31,912 nucleotides of DNA. Source: CAYUYV01 sp964522525 (GTDB taxonomy: Bacteria > Pseudomonadota > Alphaproteobacteria > JAJFIK01). Position numbers and translations under genes: made by a program. The notes beneath the pieces were generated by a model. It saw nothing but the letters and a program-made list of their open reading frames with translations. It was not told the origin of the DNA and searched no databases. Shown piece by piece: positions 24,393 to 31,912 of this stretch (the first letter of the stretch is position 1; every line of letters begins with the position of its first letter). The DNA is taken from positions 1 through 31,912 of the forward strand of contig CAZFWG010000047.1 in NCBI GenBank assembly GCA_964522525.1, read 5' to 3'.

Positions 24393-25888
24393 GGTTGCCC
24401 TCCCGCGATGAGGGTCAGCACAGGCGCCGTGGCAAGACCCAGCGCAACGGAGAGCAACGCAAGGCCCATGGCCGCCATGGCTTGCGAGCCGGTCCGCCCA
24501 TCGGTCTTGTCCACCGGCACCCGCTGGCCCGCGTCGTCCTCTTTGGGCGGCACAAAGATCATCAGGAGGAAGCGCAGCAGATAGGCCGCGGCCAGCAGCC
24601 CGCCAAGGATCAGCACCGCGGCCAGCCACCACTGCCCGTTGCCAAGGGCCGTGCGCAACATCAGCCATTTGGCGACGAACCCGCCGCTGGGGGGCAGGCC
24701 CATGATGGCGAGACCCGCAAGGGCCAACGCGAAGACCGCCACTGGTGCCTTCCGCCCGGCCCCGGCGAGCGCGTGCCGCTCATCCGTCCCAAGACGGGCG
24801 ATCAGGGCACCGGCGGCCAGAAACATCGCCGCCTTGGCCACGCCATGGGACATCAAATGCAGCAGTGCCGCACTCCATCCCACGCCGGCCGCGAGCGCAG
24901 GAAGACCCCCTCCGAGGGGGAAAAGCAGCATGCCGTAGCCGAGCTGAGCCACGGTCGAATAGGCGATCATGGGTTTCAGGCGCGCCTGGCCCAGGGCCAT
25001 GACCGATCCCCACAGAACCGCCCCTGCCCCGAAAATACCGAATCCGGTCAACACCGTTTCCGTGGTGAGCGATCCAAACAGGTCTGACCACAGACGAAAC
25101 AACAAATAGAGAGAAGCCTTGACCACGAGCGCAGAGAGCAAGGCGCTGACCGGTGCCGGCGCGGCGCCATGGGCAGGCGGCAACCAGGCATGGAGCGGCC
25201 ATATGGCCGATTTCATCATCAGGCCGAGGGAAATCAGAACGGCCGCCGTCACGATCTGAACACTCGGTTCGATCGAGACCGCCACAAGGCCCATGTCCAG
25301 GGCGCCGGCCTGTCCGTAAATCAGGGCGACGCCCATAAGAAACAGGAGCGATCCGAATGTGGCCTGGATCATGTAGCGCATCTGCGCCTGCAAGGCGTGG
25401 CCCTGTCCCGACAGGGCCACGAGCGCAATACCGGAGAGGCTGGTCAGCTCCAGGGCGACATACATGTTGAAGAGGTCGCGGGTCAGGAAGGCCGCCACGA
25501 GCCCGGTCCACAGGATGAACACCAGAGCCCAGAAAAGCCGGGCCATCCGCCCCTCCCCATTGAAGGAGGGATCATCCCGGCACGACACGAAAACCGCCGC
25601 GACCACAACGGCGCTCAAGGCCATGAAAGCCACGGCGGGGCCGTCGGCACGCAGAACAATGCCGAGCGGCGGCGTCCAGCCCCCTACGGCCACAAGCCCC
25701 ATGGTTCCCGAACCCACGATGGCGACCAGGACGACGGCACAGGACAGACCCGCGACAATGGTTGTGATCCGGATGACGCCCAGGAGCCGGTCACCGACCG
25801 TCAGGACGAGGATCGCCCCGACAAGGGGCCCAAGAAGCGCCCCCAGCATGAGCAGACCGGGATCGACGGGCATGTCGAGGCTTTCCAT
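24389..25888 (-). CDS. mnhD: MnhD-like antiporter subunit, first copy
   Basis: About 499 residues if started at the ATG at 25888; an ATG at 25873 is also possible. A NuoL/NuoN/MrpD-type membrane subunit. Glu147 (NMYVALELTSLSGIAL) and the Lys of LGLMMKSAIWPLHAWLP are the conserved proton-path residues; APAPVSALLSALVVKASLYL and MSHGVAKAAMFLAAG add the second Lys pair. It directly follows mnhC (22-base gap) in the C-D order of canonical Mrp operons, which makes it the likely true MrpD of this complex. It overlaps the next gene by four bases (ATGA). Confidence 0.9.
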   Translation of the reverse strand: MESLDMPVDPGLLMLGALLGPLVGAILVLTVGDRLLGVIRITTIVAGLSCAVVLVAIVGSGTMGLVAVGGWTPPLGIVLRADGPAVAFMALSAVVVAAVFVSCRDDPSFNGEGRMARLFWALVFILWTGLVAAFLTRDLFNMYVALELTSLSGIALVALSGQGHALQAQMRYMIQATFGSLLFLMGVALIYGQAGALDMGLVAVSIEPSVQIVTAAVLISLGLMMKSAIWPLHAWLPPAHGAAPAPVSALLSALVVKASLYLLFRLWSDLFGSLTTETVLTGFGIFGAGAVLWGSVMALGQARLKPMIAYSTVAQLGYGMLLFPLGGGLPALAAGVGWSAALLHLMSHGVAKAAMFLAAGALIARLGTDERHALAGAGRKAPVAVFALALAGLAIMGLPPSGGFVAKWLMLRTALGNGQWWLAAVLILGGLLAAAYLLRFLLMIFVPPKEDDAGQRVPVDKTDGRTGSQAMAAMGLALLSVALGLATAPVLTLIAGGQP

Positions 25889-25910
25889 GGTCCCAAGGTC
25901 CGTTGTCGGA

Positions 25911-26201
25911 TTAGGGGTCAAGCACGATGGCGCCCGTTTCGCCATAGAGGCGGCTGGCGATCGCGAGGGCAAGGGCGGTCATGGCCAGGGAGACAACAAT
26001 GCCCGTAATGACCAAGGCTCTGGGCACGGCATCCTCGCCCATGTCCCGGGCCGCGAGGGCGCCCAAGACCAGAAACACCCCGCTGCCCATGATATTGAGA
26101 CCCAGGATCCGCCGCACGAGATGGCGGCGGACAAGGGTGCCCGTCGCTCCGAGGACGAACAGACAGACACCGGCAAGGGCATAGACATCCGTAGGCGTCA
26201 T
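25911..26201 (-). CDS. mnhC: Mrp antiporter subunit C (NuoK-like)
   Basis: A 96-residue membrane protein with three predicted helices, homologous to NuoK/MrpC: VYALAGVCLFVLGATGTLV, then LGLNIMGSGVFLVLGALAA and ALVITGIVVSLAMTALALAI. The segment HLVRRILGLNIMGSGV matches the conserved NuoK-type loop and start of helix 2. It belongs in the membrane part of the Mrp complex. Its start overlaps the end of the preceding subunit B gene (stop at 26198). Confidence 0.9.
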   Translation of the reverse strand: MTPTDVYALAGVCLFVLGATGTLVRRHLVRRILGLNIMGSGVFLVLGALAARDMGEDAVPRALVITGIVVSLAMTALALAIASRLYGETGAIVLDP

Positions 26202-26923
26202 GACGGGGAGCCCGCTTCTTGGGGTTCGCTCGGTGAACCACCGGCGAGCAGGAACAAAAGGGCGGCGACGGAGGGCATCAACGCCAATTCGATGGCGATG
26301 GCAAAGGCCTTGGCATGGGCAGGCGGAAAATCAAGGAACCCCCGGCCCAGCGCCAGCGTCACCATGCCTGCCCCGAGGAAGCCCAAGACCCCGAGCACGG
26401 CAAGGGCCCGCAGCCACGGTGCCCCATGGGCGGTGGCTTGCCGTTGCCCGGAGACAACGACGAGAAGAGCGGCGGAGGCCAGAATGGTCCCGCCCTGGAA
26501 CGCCCCACCCGGTTCATCCGCACCGGTCCAAAAAAGATAGAAGGCGACCAGCACGGCCAACGGGAGGACCACCGTCATCAGGAGGGAGAGTTCCGGCTGA
26601 GCCGCGCCCTGACGGGGCAGATTGCCCAATGGCAACCGCCAGGACCGGGTCGGCACCAGGGCCATGCCCCCAAGCAGGGCCAACAGCACCACGGCCTTCT
26701 CCATCATGGTTTCAACACCCCGGAAATTGATCAGGACAGCATTGACCGGATTTGTCAGGCCGGTCTCTTCCAGGTGGAGGGACAGCGCCGAAACCATATC
26801 GGCCGGTGCATCGGGCAAGGACAAGACAGCCGCCGCGAGCATGACGGCACCGGCGAGCGCCACGGCGAAGAGCCCCAGCTCAACGCTGCCAAAACGCTCC
26901 CGTGTTTCCGGTGCCTCAATCAC
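26198..26923 (-). CDS. mnhB: fused MbhE-like + MnhB subunit
   Basis: 241 residues from a GTG at 26923 that has AGGAGAG 5-6 bases upstream. It is longer than the usual MnhB (about 140). The first half (about 10-95) has one helix followed by TGLTNPVNAVLINFRGVETM, a motif found in the C-terminal part of MrpA (MbhE-like). The second half (about 115-235) is MnhB-type: LSLLMTVVLPLAVLVAFYLF, GADEPGGAFQGGTILASAAL and further helices. So the end of MrpA and MnhB are joined here. It overlaps the previous gene by 8 bases (GTGATTGA). The fusion is seen directly; its functional meaning is inferred. Confidence 0.85.
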   Translation of the reverse strand: MIEAPETRERFGSVELGLFAVALAGAVMLAAAVLSLPDAPADMVSALSLHLEETGLTNPVNAVLINFRGVETMMEKAVVLLALLGGMALVPTRSWRLPLGNLPRQGAAQPELSLLMTVVLPLAVLVAFYLFWTGADEPGGAFQGGTILASAALLVVVSGQRQATAHGAPWLRALAVLGVLGFLGAGMVTLALGRGFLDFPPAHAKAFAIAIELALMPSVAALLFLLAGGSPSEPQEAGSPS

Positions 26924-27230
26924 GGTTCTCTCCTGCGCGGACCGGCTCCTGGGCTTGCCGTTCGCCTCTTGCGGGTACGGACGACTGGCGTCCCATGCGG
27001 GCCAGCGTCGCCACCAGGAGCACACCGGTCATACCGGCACCGACGGCGGCCTCCGTCAAGGCCACATCCGGCGCCCCCAGCCGCAGCCACATCAGGGCCA
27101 AAAGAACGCCAAAGACAATGAACAGGACCACCCCCCCAAGAATGCGCGGATGAAACAGCGCACTTCCGGCAACCGCGATCCCGCTTCCCGCCAGGAGAAG
27201 GTCAAGGACAAGGCCAAGATCTGTGGTCAC
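26916..27230 (-). CDS. MbhD/DUF4040-like subunit (MrpA C-terminal fragment homologue)
   Basis: A 104-residue membrane protein from the GTG at 27230 (GGGAGG upstream), overlapping mnhG's stop by four bases (GTGA). Three helices are visible, and GVLLALMWLRLGAPDVALTE with GAGMTGVLLVATLARMG is the signature of the DUF4040 region, normally part of the C-terminal half of the large MrpA subunit. Here it is a separate gene, as in Mbh-type complexes of Thermococcales. The long frame covering 27227-27629 in this register is mostly a shadow and is rejected. Confidence 0.85.
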   Translation of the reverse strand: MTTDLGLVLDLLLAGSGIAVAGSALFHPRILGGVVLFIVFGVLLALMWLRLGAPDVALTEAAVGAGMTGVLLVATLARMGRQSSVPARGERQAQEPVRAGENRD

Positions 27231-27559
27231 GGTTCCTCCCTGGCGGGTGCTGCGCCACCTTCTAAATGGTCGAGGGCAAGATCGCTCCGCGCCCGTCCGG
27301 CGATGAGTTGCCCGGCCGTTGTCGCCGACAACATGGCCAGGAGCCAGACCAAAATCAGTTTGGCCACGACCTGAACGCTCGACGCCTGAAGGGCAAGGCC
27401 CGCCACGACGAGGCCCAAGCCCAAAGTATCCGCTTTGGTCACCGCATGGAGCCGCGAAAACAGGTCGGGAAGGCGCAAAAGTCCAATCGTCCCGGCGGTG
27501 AAGAAGAAGCACCCCGCCACGATCAAACCAACGGTGAAAACGTCCAGGATGCCCGTCAT
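27227..27559 (-). CDS. mnhG: Mrp antiporter subunit G
   Basis: 110 residues from the ATG at 27559 (ATGA overlap with mnhF). Typical MnhG layout: FTVGLIVAGCFFFTAGTIGL then LRLPDLFSRLHAVTKADTLG (the diagnostic cytoplasmic-loop motif), then VAGLALQASSVQVVAKLILV and LLAMLSATTAGQLIAGRA. It is a small membrane subunit required for assembly and activity of Mrp complexes. Frames extending upstream to 27886 are shadows. Confidence 0.92.
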   Translation of the reverse strand: MTGILDVFTVGLIVAGCFFFTAGTIGLLRLPDLFSRLHAVTKADTLGLGLVVAGLALQASSVQVVAKLILVWLLAMLSATTAGQLIAGRARSDLALDHLEGGAAPAREEP

Positions 27560-27858
27560 AAATGTTGATCCTCCGCAGGCCTCTCCATTCCATTGTGCGC
27601 GGAGGGCCTGGTCCAGACCAGGCGGACAAATGTTGTGATGGTCAAGGCCGCGAGAAGCGCGAAAAGGAGCGCCACGTCCCATGCGGCGGGCTCGTCCATG
27701 GCCGCGCCGACCAGGAGCGCCAGGGCCAGTCCCGTGGTTCCGATCAGCTGCGCGGCCACGAGCCGGTCGGCCGGTGCCGGTCCCCATGCCACCCGTACGA
27801 GCCCTCCAAGGATGGTCAGAAGGAGGAAAATACTGGCGGAAAGGTAAAGCACGGTCAT
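27556..27858 (-). CDS. mnhF: Mrp antiporter subunit F
   Basis: A 100-residue protein with three helices: YLSASIFLLLTILGGLVRVA, then GPAPADRLVAAQLIGTTGLA (the family-defining GP..DR motif) and PAAWDVALLFALLAALTITT. It fits MnhF/MrpF in size and pattern. It overlaps the preceding mnhE by four bases and the following mnhG by four bases, so translation is coupled. Its GP(A/S)xADR segment is a known family feature in this small subunit. Confidence 0.92.
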   Translation of the reverse strand: MTVLYLSASIFLLLTILGGLVRVAWGPAPADRLVAAQLIGTTGLALALLVGAAMDEPAAWDVALLFALLAALTITTFVRLVWTRPSAHNGMERPAEDQHL

Positions 27859-28370
27859 GCCGCTCCGCCCCCTGCTCCGTGTCCAACGGGTTTGGCGGGC
27901 CCGTTCAACACCCGGTCCACCTTGCGCCGTTCCGCTTCAACCGCCTCACGGGCTTTGGCATCATCCGCCAAAAGATGGATCCAGAGCCGGCGTTTGGTAT
28001 CCTGGCCCACGGCCATGGAACCGGGCATCAGGCTGACGATGCCGCCGAAAACCGCACCCCAAGGCCCAGCCCGTTGCGGGGCTTCCTCGCGAAAAAATCC
28101 GGGGGCGATCCTGAGGCGCGGGCCCAGGACCCGGCGGCTCACATCGAGCCCGCCAAGGGCCGAGCGCCACAGGGCGCCGGGCGCATAGGCCAGGACCGCA
28201 ACGGGCCTGACCAGGGGACCAGAGCCCAGGTTCAAGGCCCGGAGAAGCGCGGCGGCAAGCCCGGTCGCCGCGAGACCGACAAGCAGAAAATCGAGACGGA
28301 ACGGCGCCAGGCACAACCAGACCACGGCCATGAGGAGCCAGGACCGGGCAAAGGCCAGAAGCTGTGTCAC
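27855..28370 (-). CDS. mnhE: Mrp antiporter subunit E
   Basis: 171 residues from the GTG at 28370, preceded by GTGGAG; the frame continues upstream to 28502 but without a ribosome site and into the stress-protein gene. Two hydrophobic stretches (LAFARSWLLMAVVWLCLAP and LDFLLVGLAATGLAAALLRA) are followed by a soluble domain with FGGIVSLMPGSMAVG, the motif SL.PG..AV typical of MnhE/MrpE. The C-terminus (about 140-171) is charged and Gly/Ala-rich. It starts 61 bases after the universal stress protein gene. Confidence 0.88.
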   Translation of the reverse strand: MTQLLAFARSWLLMAVVWLCLAPFRLDFLLVGLAATGLAAALLRALNLGSGPLVRPVAVLAYAPGALWRSALGGLDVSRRVLGPRLRIAPGFFREEAPQRAGPWGAVFGGIVSLMPGSMAVGQDTKRRLWIHLLADDAKAREAVEAERRKVDRVLNGPAKPVGHGAGGGAA

Positions 28371-28431
28371 CGTGCGTTCTCCACATCCATCACCGGGCCA
28401 TCGCGACCTTCCTGGTGTTGCGCACAGGGCA

Positions 28432-29475
28432 TCACAGGTTCGGATGGCTGGCAACAGGGCTGATATAGCCCGGCGGCTTGACCGTGACCACGGAGCAATC
28501 AACGCAGTTCAAGATGTCTTCCGCCGTATTGCCGATGATGAAGCCCGGGACACCGGTGCGGGCAATCGTCCCCATGACGAGAAGATCGATGCGCCGGCTG
28601 ATGACTTCTTCGGGGATCATTTCCCGGGCCACGCCCCGGCATAGATCGGGGACGAACTTGATTCCCCGTGCCGTCCCGAACCGGTTGCGGGCCTGTTCCA
28701 CCAGCCGGTCCAGGGCCAGCCGGTGCGCCGACTCCACCTCCCGAACATAGCGCCGTGCCGCTCCATGGTCCTCTCCCTCCCAGGACCACAGACGAATCAA
28801 TCCCTCGCTTGGCGCATCCCAGACATGGAGAACATGCACCGTGGCGCCGTCCGCGGCCCCCATGGCGCTTGCCGTCTCAATAATCCGTTCATTGAGCGCG
28901 TGCAGGGTCTGGGGCTCGCTGGCCACGGCCTCATCCACATCAACGGCCGCCAGAATGGCGCGGGATACCCGGACATCATCATGGATGCGTTGCGGTGGAG
29001 CGGTTCGACGTAACCACACCGGACACGGACATTTTCGCAGCAGATGCTGGTCCGTGCTCGCGAACAGATGCCGCCCGATCCCGCCCAAATCCTCCGCCCG
29101 CTTGACCACGATATCGATGTCATGGGCGAGGACATGGCGGACGATTTCGAGAAAACGTTTGCCGACACGCACATCCGCGACCAAGTTCCGGTGGGGCACC
29201 TCGTCGGCAATCAGGGTGTCGAGATGGCGTCGATAGGCCGCCGATACCCGTGCTTCCCCCTCCTCCCGGCTGACGCCCAGCATCGTGCCGAGGCGATCCA
29301 TTTCGCCGGGCATCTCTGCAATGGTCAGCACCCTGACTTCCGCGCCCCAGGCATCCGCAAGATTGAGGGCGGCATGGAGCGTCTCGCGATCGCCATCGTC
29401 AACGGAACACACGGCGAGGACACGCCGAAATGGCGCGTGATGGTCCGGTGACCTCTCTCCGCCCGGCGTGGTCAT
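28432..29475 (-). CDS. tandem universal stress protein (two UspA domains)
   Basis: A 347-residue cytoplasmic protein. The first UspA domain (about 15-155) starts RRVLAVCSVDDGDRETLHAA. The second (about 170-335) starts RAILAAVDVDEA and ends in a nucleotide-binding-type motif, MGTIARTGVPGFIIGNTAEDIL, close to the ATP-binding G-2x-G-9x-G(S/T) pattern of UspA proteins; the first domain lacks it. Family knowledge: such proteins bind ATP or other ligands and often regulate partner transporters. It overlaps the CPA2 antiporter gene by four bases (ATGA) and precedes mnhE, so it may regulate the transporters of this operon (inference). Confidence 0.9.
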   Translation of the reverse strand: MTTPGGERSPDHHAPFRRVLAVCSVDDGDRETLHAALNLADAWGAEVRVLTIAEMPGEMDRLGTMLGVSREEGEARVSAAYRRHLDTLIADEVPHRNLVADVRVGKRFLEIVRHVLAHDIDIVVKRAEDLGGIGRHLFASTDQHLLRKCPCPVWLRRTAPPQRIHDDVRVSRAILAAVDVDEAVASEPQTLHALNERIIETASAMGAADGATVHVLHVWDAPSEGLIRLWSWEGEDHGAARRYVREVESAHRLALDRLVEQARNRFGTARGIKFVPDLCRGVAREMIPEEVISRRIDLLVMGTIARTGVPGFIIGNTAEDILNCVDCSVVTVKPPGYISPVASHPNL

Positions 29476-31196
29476 GGCGCAAACTCCTTCTGGCCCAGGG
29501 GATCGATGGCCGGGGCGCGGGAGACCTCCGGCAAACGATCGACCGAGATGAGACGGGCGGCCTCATTGGCCGCGTCCCGGAACGGCAAGAGGACAAGATC
29601 CGCACCCGCATCGCTGAGAGCGAGCGCGGCATCATCATTATGGGCCGCCACGGCGATCTTTCCGTTGAAACCGCAGGCCTTCAGCCCATTGATCAGGCCC
29701 AGGCGGGGATCATGATGGGTCACCCCCGTGGCATGGTCGGGCACCGCCGACACGGCCCAACCTGCCGATGACAGGGGCAGATGGCTCAGAAATTCCGGAT
29801 CCGTTGCATCGCCGTAAACGCAATCGATCTCCCGCCCCCGGGCATGACGCACGGCGACCGGATCGAAATCGACCCCCAAAACGGTGTGGCCCTGTTTCTG
29901 GAGCGCGCCGGCAATGGCAAGCCCATAACGGCCAAGACCGAAAAGAACCACATCGTGGGCGGATGAGCCGCTGCTCCCGCCATTCTCGGCCGGCTTGGTC
30001 GTCCCGCGCTCAAAAATCCCGAGAGCGGGCTCAAGCCACGCATAGAGCGTGTGCGAGAAGGTGATCATATAGGTGGAGGCGGCGATCGTGATCAGTCCGA
30101 CCAGGGTCACGAGGCCCAGGGAGGATTCGGAGACATGACCGATCGAGACTCCCATGGCCATGAAGATCAGCGAAAATTCACTGATCTGAGCAACCGTCAG
30201 ACCGGCCAGAAATCCGGTGCGTCGGCGATAGCCGAGGCTGCCCATGATCGCCAGCACGATCAGCGGATTCCCGATCAGGACGAACAGCGAGAAGATCAGG
30301 GCCGGCATGATACTGGCGCCGAGCACGGACATATCGAGGGAGGCACCCAGGGCAATGAAGAAGAAGAGAAGCAGGAAGTCCCTCAAGGAGGCGAGACGGG
30401 CCGCGATGGCTTCGCGAAAGGGTGTCGACGCCAAGGAGACGCCTGCCAACAGCCCCCCGAGTTCCTTGCCGAAGCCCAGATAGTAGCCAAGGGCCGCCAG
30501 CAAGGCCGCCCAGCCAATAGCAAAGGAAACGAGCAATTCCGGCGACCGGGCCAGCCGGTCCACCAGCGGATCCGCCACGAAACGGATGAAGAGCCCGACG
30601 GCCACAAGACTGGCGACGCCATAACCGATGATGGCCAGAATATCCCGTAACGGCGCCTCTCCTTCGCCGCCAATGCCGACCGCCGACAGGACGATCATGG
30701 CCAGGACGACCACCAGATCCTGCACAATGAGGAAACCAAGCGCGATCCGTCCGTGCAGTGAGTCGATCTCCCGCTTGTCGGACAGAAGCTTGACGATGAT
30801 GATGGTCGAGGAAAAGGTCAGGGCCACTGCGATATAGATGCTCGCGACCGGATCAAAACCGAGGGCAAGGCCGATCAGGAACCCGAAAAGGGTCGTGAAG
30901 GCCACCTGCCCCAGCCCCGTCATCAACGCCACCTTGCCCAGCGTGCGCACCAGCGTCAGATCAAGCTTCAACCCAACAAGAAAGAGCAGCAGCGCGATCC
31001 CAAGCTCGGCCAACAGATCGATCGCCTCATCCGATTTCGCGATATCGAGGCCGGAGGGGCCCGCAATGATCCCGACGACGATGAAACTGACGATCAGCGG
31101 TTGACGCAGAAGCAGGCCGACAAAGCCCACCATTGCGGCCAGGACCAGAAGGGCGGCGACTTCATAGAAGATGTAACTGGTGATTGCCTCGCTCAT
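29472..31196 (-). CDS. CPA2-family cation/proton antiporter (Kef-type) with TrkA-N domain
   Basis: 574 residues. The N-terminal 390 or so form a 12-13-helix Na+/H+-exchanger-type fold of the CPA2 family, including FVGLLLRQPLIVSFIVVGII, LAELGIALLLFLVGL and LGFLIVQDLVVVLAM, where the Gln-Asp pair marks Kef-like K+/H+ transporters. From about 410 a cytoplasmic TrkA-N nucleotide-binding domain follows (VVLFGLGRYGLAIAGAL, then VLGVDFDP), a Rossmann fold with GLGRYG as the NAD(H)-binding loop. A short C-terminal part is left after it. It overlaps the P-type ATPase and stress-protein genes by four bases each. K+ efflux or exchange regulated by NAD(H) is likely but not proven. Confidence 0.92.
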   Translation of the reverse strand: MSEAITSYIFYEVAALLVLAAMVGFVGLLLRQPLIVSFIVVGIIAGPSGLDIAKSDEAIDLLAELGIALLLFLVGLKLDLTLVRTLGKVALMTGLGQVAFTTLFGFLIGLALGFDPVASIYIAVALTFSSTIIIVKLLSDKREIDSLHGRIALGFLIVQDLVVVLAMIVLSAVGIGGEGEAPLRDILAIIGYGVASLVAVGLFIRFVADPLVDRLARSPELLVSFAIGWAALLAALGYYLGFGKELGGLLAGVSLASTPFREAIAARLASLRDFLLLFFFIALGASLDMSVLGASIMPALIFSLFVLIGNPLIVLAIMGSLGYRRRTGFLAGLTVAQISEFSLIFMAMGVSIGHVSESSLGLVTLVGLITIAASTYMITFSHTLYAWLEPALGIFERGTTKPAENGGSSGSSAHDVVLFGLGRYGLAIAGALQKQGHTVLGVDFDPVAVRHARGREIDCVYGDATDPEFLSHLPLSSAGWAVSAVPDHATGVTHHDPRLGLINGLKACGFNGKIAVAAHNDDAALALSDAGADLVLLPFRDAANEAARLISVDRLPEVSRAPAIDPLGQKEFAP

Positions 31197-31912
31197 CCGG
31201 TCGCGGCCCCCTCCTTCATGCCTGGAGCGGAAAATCCGGGCAGGAAGCGCCGCCGCAGTCTTTTCTCCGCCTCGAGAATGAGCAGAAGCCCCACACCGAC
31301 GGCCACAATCTGCACTCCATCGAGCAAAGAGATGGGGCGCGTATCAAAAAAGGCTTCCATGAACGGCGCATAGGTGAACAGGAATTGAAGGACCGTCACG
31401 GCGGTAATCGCGATCAGGACAGGCCGCGTGCCGAGCGCCCCCCGCAGCGTCAGGGACGGATTGTTCAGATACCGGACCGAGAAGAGATAGAAGATTTCCA
31501 TCACCACCAGCGTGTTGACCGCGACGGTGCGCGCCTCGGCGACGCTGGCCCCTTGGACCTGGGCGAGCGCGAATTTGCCGAAAATCCCGATACAGAACAG
31601 GAAGGACACGAAACCGACCCGCCATAGAACGAAACGGGAGAGGATCGGCTCATCCGCGGGGCGTGGCGGACGCCGCATCACGTCGGGCTCCGGCGGCTCG
31701 AAGGCCAGCGTCATCGCGAGCAGCACGGAACTCACCATGTTCACCCACAGAACCTGCACCGGCGTGATGGGCAGGGTCAGGCCAAACAGGATGGCCAGGA
31801 CGAGGCTCAAAGACTCCCCCCCATTGACGGGGAGCAGGAAGGTGATCGCCTTTTTCAGATTGTCGTAGACCACGCGTCCGGCCCGCACGGCCGCGGCGAT
31901 GGTGTTGAAATT
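31193..31912 (-). CDS. P-type cation-transporting ATPase, C-terminal part (cut by window edge)
   Basis: Only the last 240 codons (239 residues plus stop) are in the window; the reading frame is open to base 31912, and the start lies beyond. What is seen begins NFNTIAAAVRAGRVVYDNLK, the end of the hinge and P-domain of type II ATPases, just before helix 5. Then come TFLLPVNGGESLSLVLAILF (helix 5 region), PITPVQVLWVNMVSSVLLAM (helix 6, with the W-N-M pattern) and four later helices of the C-terminal cation-transporter domain (PF00689 type). It resembles Ca2+/Mg2+ transporters of the PMA1/MgtA kind, but the ion cannot be set from this part. It is the first gene seen of the long minus-strand operon. 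Confidence 0.88.
   Translation of the reverse strand, partial: NFNTIAAAVRAGRVVYDNLKKAITFLLPVNGGESLSLVLAILFGLTLPITPVQVLWVNMVSSVLLAMTLAFEPPEPDVMRRPPRPADEPILSRFVLWRVGFVSFLFCIGIFGKFALAQVQGASVAEARTVAVNTLVVMEIFYLFSVRYLNNPSLTLRGALGTRPVLIAITAVTVLQFLFTYAPFMEAFFDTRPISLLDGVQIVAVGVGLLLILEAEKRLRRRFLPGFSAPGMKEGAATG

Noticed and set aside
1..31912. CRISPR arrays, tRNA or rRNA genes
   Set aside because: I saw no regularly spaced direct repeats, no tRNA-like cloverleaf end and no rRNA-like conserved stretch; a tRNA or Rfam scan could overrule this.

Overview
The window looks like chromosomal DNA of an aerobic, GC-rich Gram-negative bacterium, most likely an alphaproteobacterium. The indications are many Sec-type signal peptides, lipobox lipoproteins and a beta-barrel outer-membrane protein, two AraC-family regulators (one of the GlxA type), an IS5-family (IS427-like) element, and an intergenic motif resembling dispersed repeats I remember from Rhizobiales. 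This taxonomic placement is inferred from gene content alone. I see no rRNA, tRNA or CRISPR array.

Bases 1-6450 hold envelope or secreted genes, mostly on the minus strand: a small membrane protein with a charged coiled-coil tail, an exported unknown protein, a GH19 (chitinase-type) hydrolase with an intact catalytic pair, and an exported unknown protein ending at a strong intrinsic terminator. A divergent plus-strand gene encodes a large three-repeat, Tyr/Gly-rich surface protein.

Bases 6850-12770 are a sulfatase module. An AraC-type regulator is followed by an exported unknown protein, a formylglycine-type sulfatase, a DJ-1/PfpI-like protein and a formylglycine-generating enzyme (FGE). The last three each carry a predicted membrane anchor or export signal, which suggests activation and action of the sulfatase at the periplasmic face of the inner membrane. 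Just after the FGE gene lies a decayed, codon-aligned copy of the 3' end of the AraC gene, so the module sits between two diverged direct repeats.

Bases 13013-15866 encode an outer-membrane barrel, a small membrane protein, a Sel1-like lipoprotein and a DUF4136-type lipoprotein. An internally deleted IS5-family element (15867-16500) has inserted exactly at the stop codon of the last gene. Next, on the minus strand, are a haem NO/O2-binding (H-NOX) sensor gene and an overlapping hybrid histidine kinase with an HNOBA-like N-terminus, a likely nitric-oxide signalling pair. A GlxA-type regulator then diverges from a crotonase gene.

Bases 21163-31912 are one long minus-strand cation-transport operon whose genes mostly overlap by 4-8 bases. 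In transcription order it holds a P-type cation ATPase (cut by the window edge), a CPA2 (Kef-type) antiporter, a tandem universal stress protein, and an Mrp/Mnh antiporter. The Mrp genes run E-F-G-(MbhD-like)-(MbhE+B fusion)-C, followed by three proton-pumping-type subunits, with no full-length MrpA. This resembles the split-MrpA layout of archaeal Mbh-type complexes more than the canonical ABCDEFG operon. Together these genes probably handle Na+/K+/H+ (and perhaps Ca2+/Mg2+) homeostasis.
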